DNA from: Beroe ovata
Taxonomy: Eukaryota > Ctenophora > Nuda > Beroida > Beroidae
Assembly (NCBI GenBank): GCA_946803715.1
Contig: CAMPET010000103.1
Coordinates: 78,289-93,733 of the forward strand
Reading direction: 5' to 3'
DNA length: 15,445 nt
Part shown: piece by piece, positions 15,346 to 15,445 of the stretch
How the letters are laid out: every line of letters begins with the position of its first letter
Position numbering within the stretch: position 1 is the first letter of the stretch
Made by a program: the position numbers and the translations under genes
Notes under the pieces: generated by a model
Databases searched by the model: none
What the model saw: the letters and a program-made list of their open reading frames with translations, nothing else
What the model was told of the DNA's origin: nothing

Positions 15346-15445
15346 AGATCCTCAAAAACACAGACGGCCAAGCAGACACGCAGGAACAAATTTTAAATGG
15401 TACCTACGGTCTACCGACGCACCCAAACAGCCACAGACACACACA
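15346..15445. other. CA-rich edge sequence, no gene seen
   Basis: One hundred bases of mixed CA-rich sequence running to the window end, again finishing in CACACACA. I find no GDS motif or convincing exon here on the minus strand, so the upstream part of the SGNH gene lies outside the window. Confidence 0.4.

Overview
The window is animal nuclear DNA, most likely from a marine or other non-vertebrate metazoan. It has spliced genes with ordinary GT-AG introns of about 90-440 bp, long CA/CAGA microsatellites, an envelope-carrying LTR element and a large Helitron. Three isolated n positions (1508, 10606, 11365) suggest a draft assembly. I cannot name the species.

Plus strand, 1 to about 1925: the 3' part of an LTR retroelement. 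A partial envelope gene, open at the window edge, looks like the insect errantivirus/baculovirus F class. It has a membrane anchor and a cytoplasmic tail with a PPxY motif. After it comes a candidate 3' LTR with a TATA box and three related stem-loops that share one apical hairpin. From about 1930 to 3219 I see no gene, only a few short tandem repeats and small hairpins.

Minus strand, 12790 down to 3220: a large autonomous Helitron. In transcription order it has a basic region of about 19-residue repeats, a 108-bp phase-0 intron, a short linker exon, and then a very long coding block. That block holds a DUF6570-like region, an unusual series of CxxC pairs, a HUH Rep nuclease with paired tyrosines and a PIF1-type helicase. 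A Ulp1/C48 cysteine protease domain closes the C-terminus. The frame is broken at about six places (n at 11365, about 11268, about 5330, about 4470, an in-frame TAG at 3740-3742, and a seven-G run at 3394-3400). The domains and key residues are otherwise well kept, so this is a young copy, partly misassembled, or both.

Minus strand, 15165 down to 12943: six exons directly upstream of the Helitron. They encode an SGNH/GDSL hydrolase domain, a KH RNA-binding domain split over two exons, and a basic tail. Every predicted junction is phase-compatible, and the last exon also joins in phase, through a strong acceptor, to the first Helitron exon. The most interesting possibility is one chimeric transcription unit (SGNH - KH - basic repeats - DUF6570 - CxxC modules - Rep - helicase - Ulp1, roughly 3,500 residues). 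Either the Helitron has captured host exons or it has an unrecognised multi-exon N-terminus. The plainer alternative is a host gene with a Helitron inserted just downstream.
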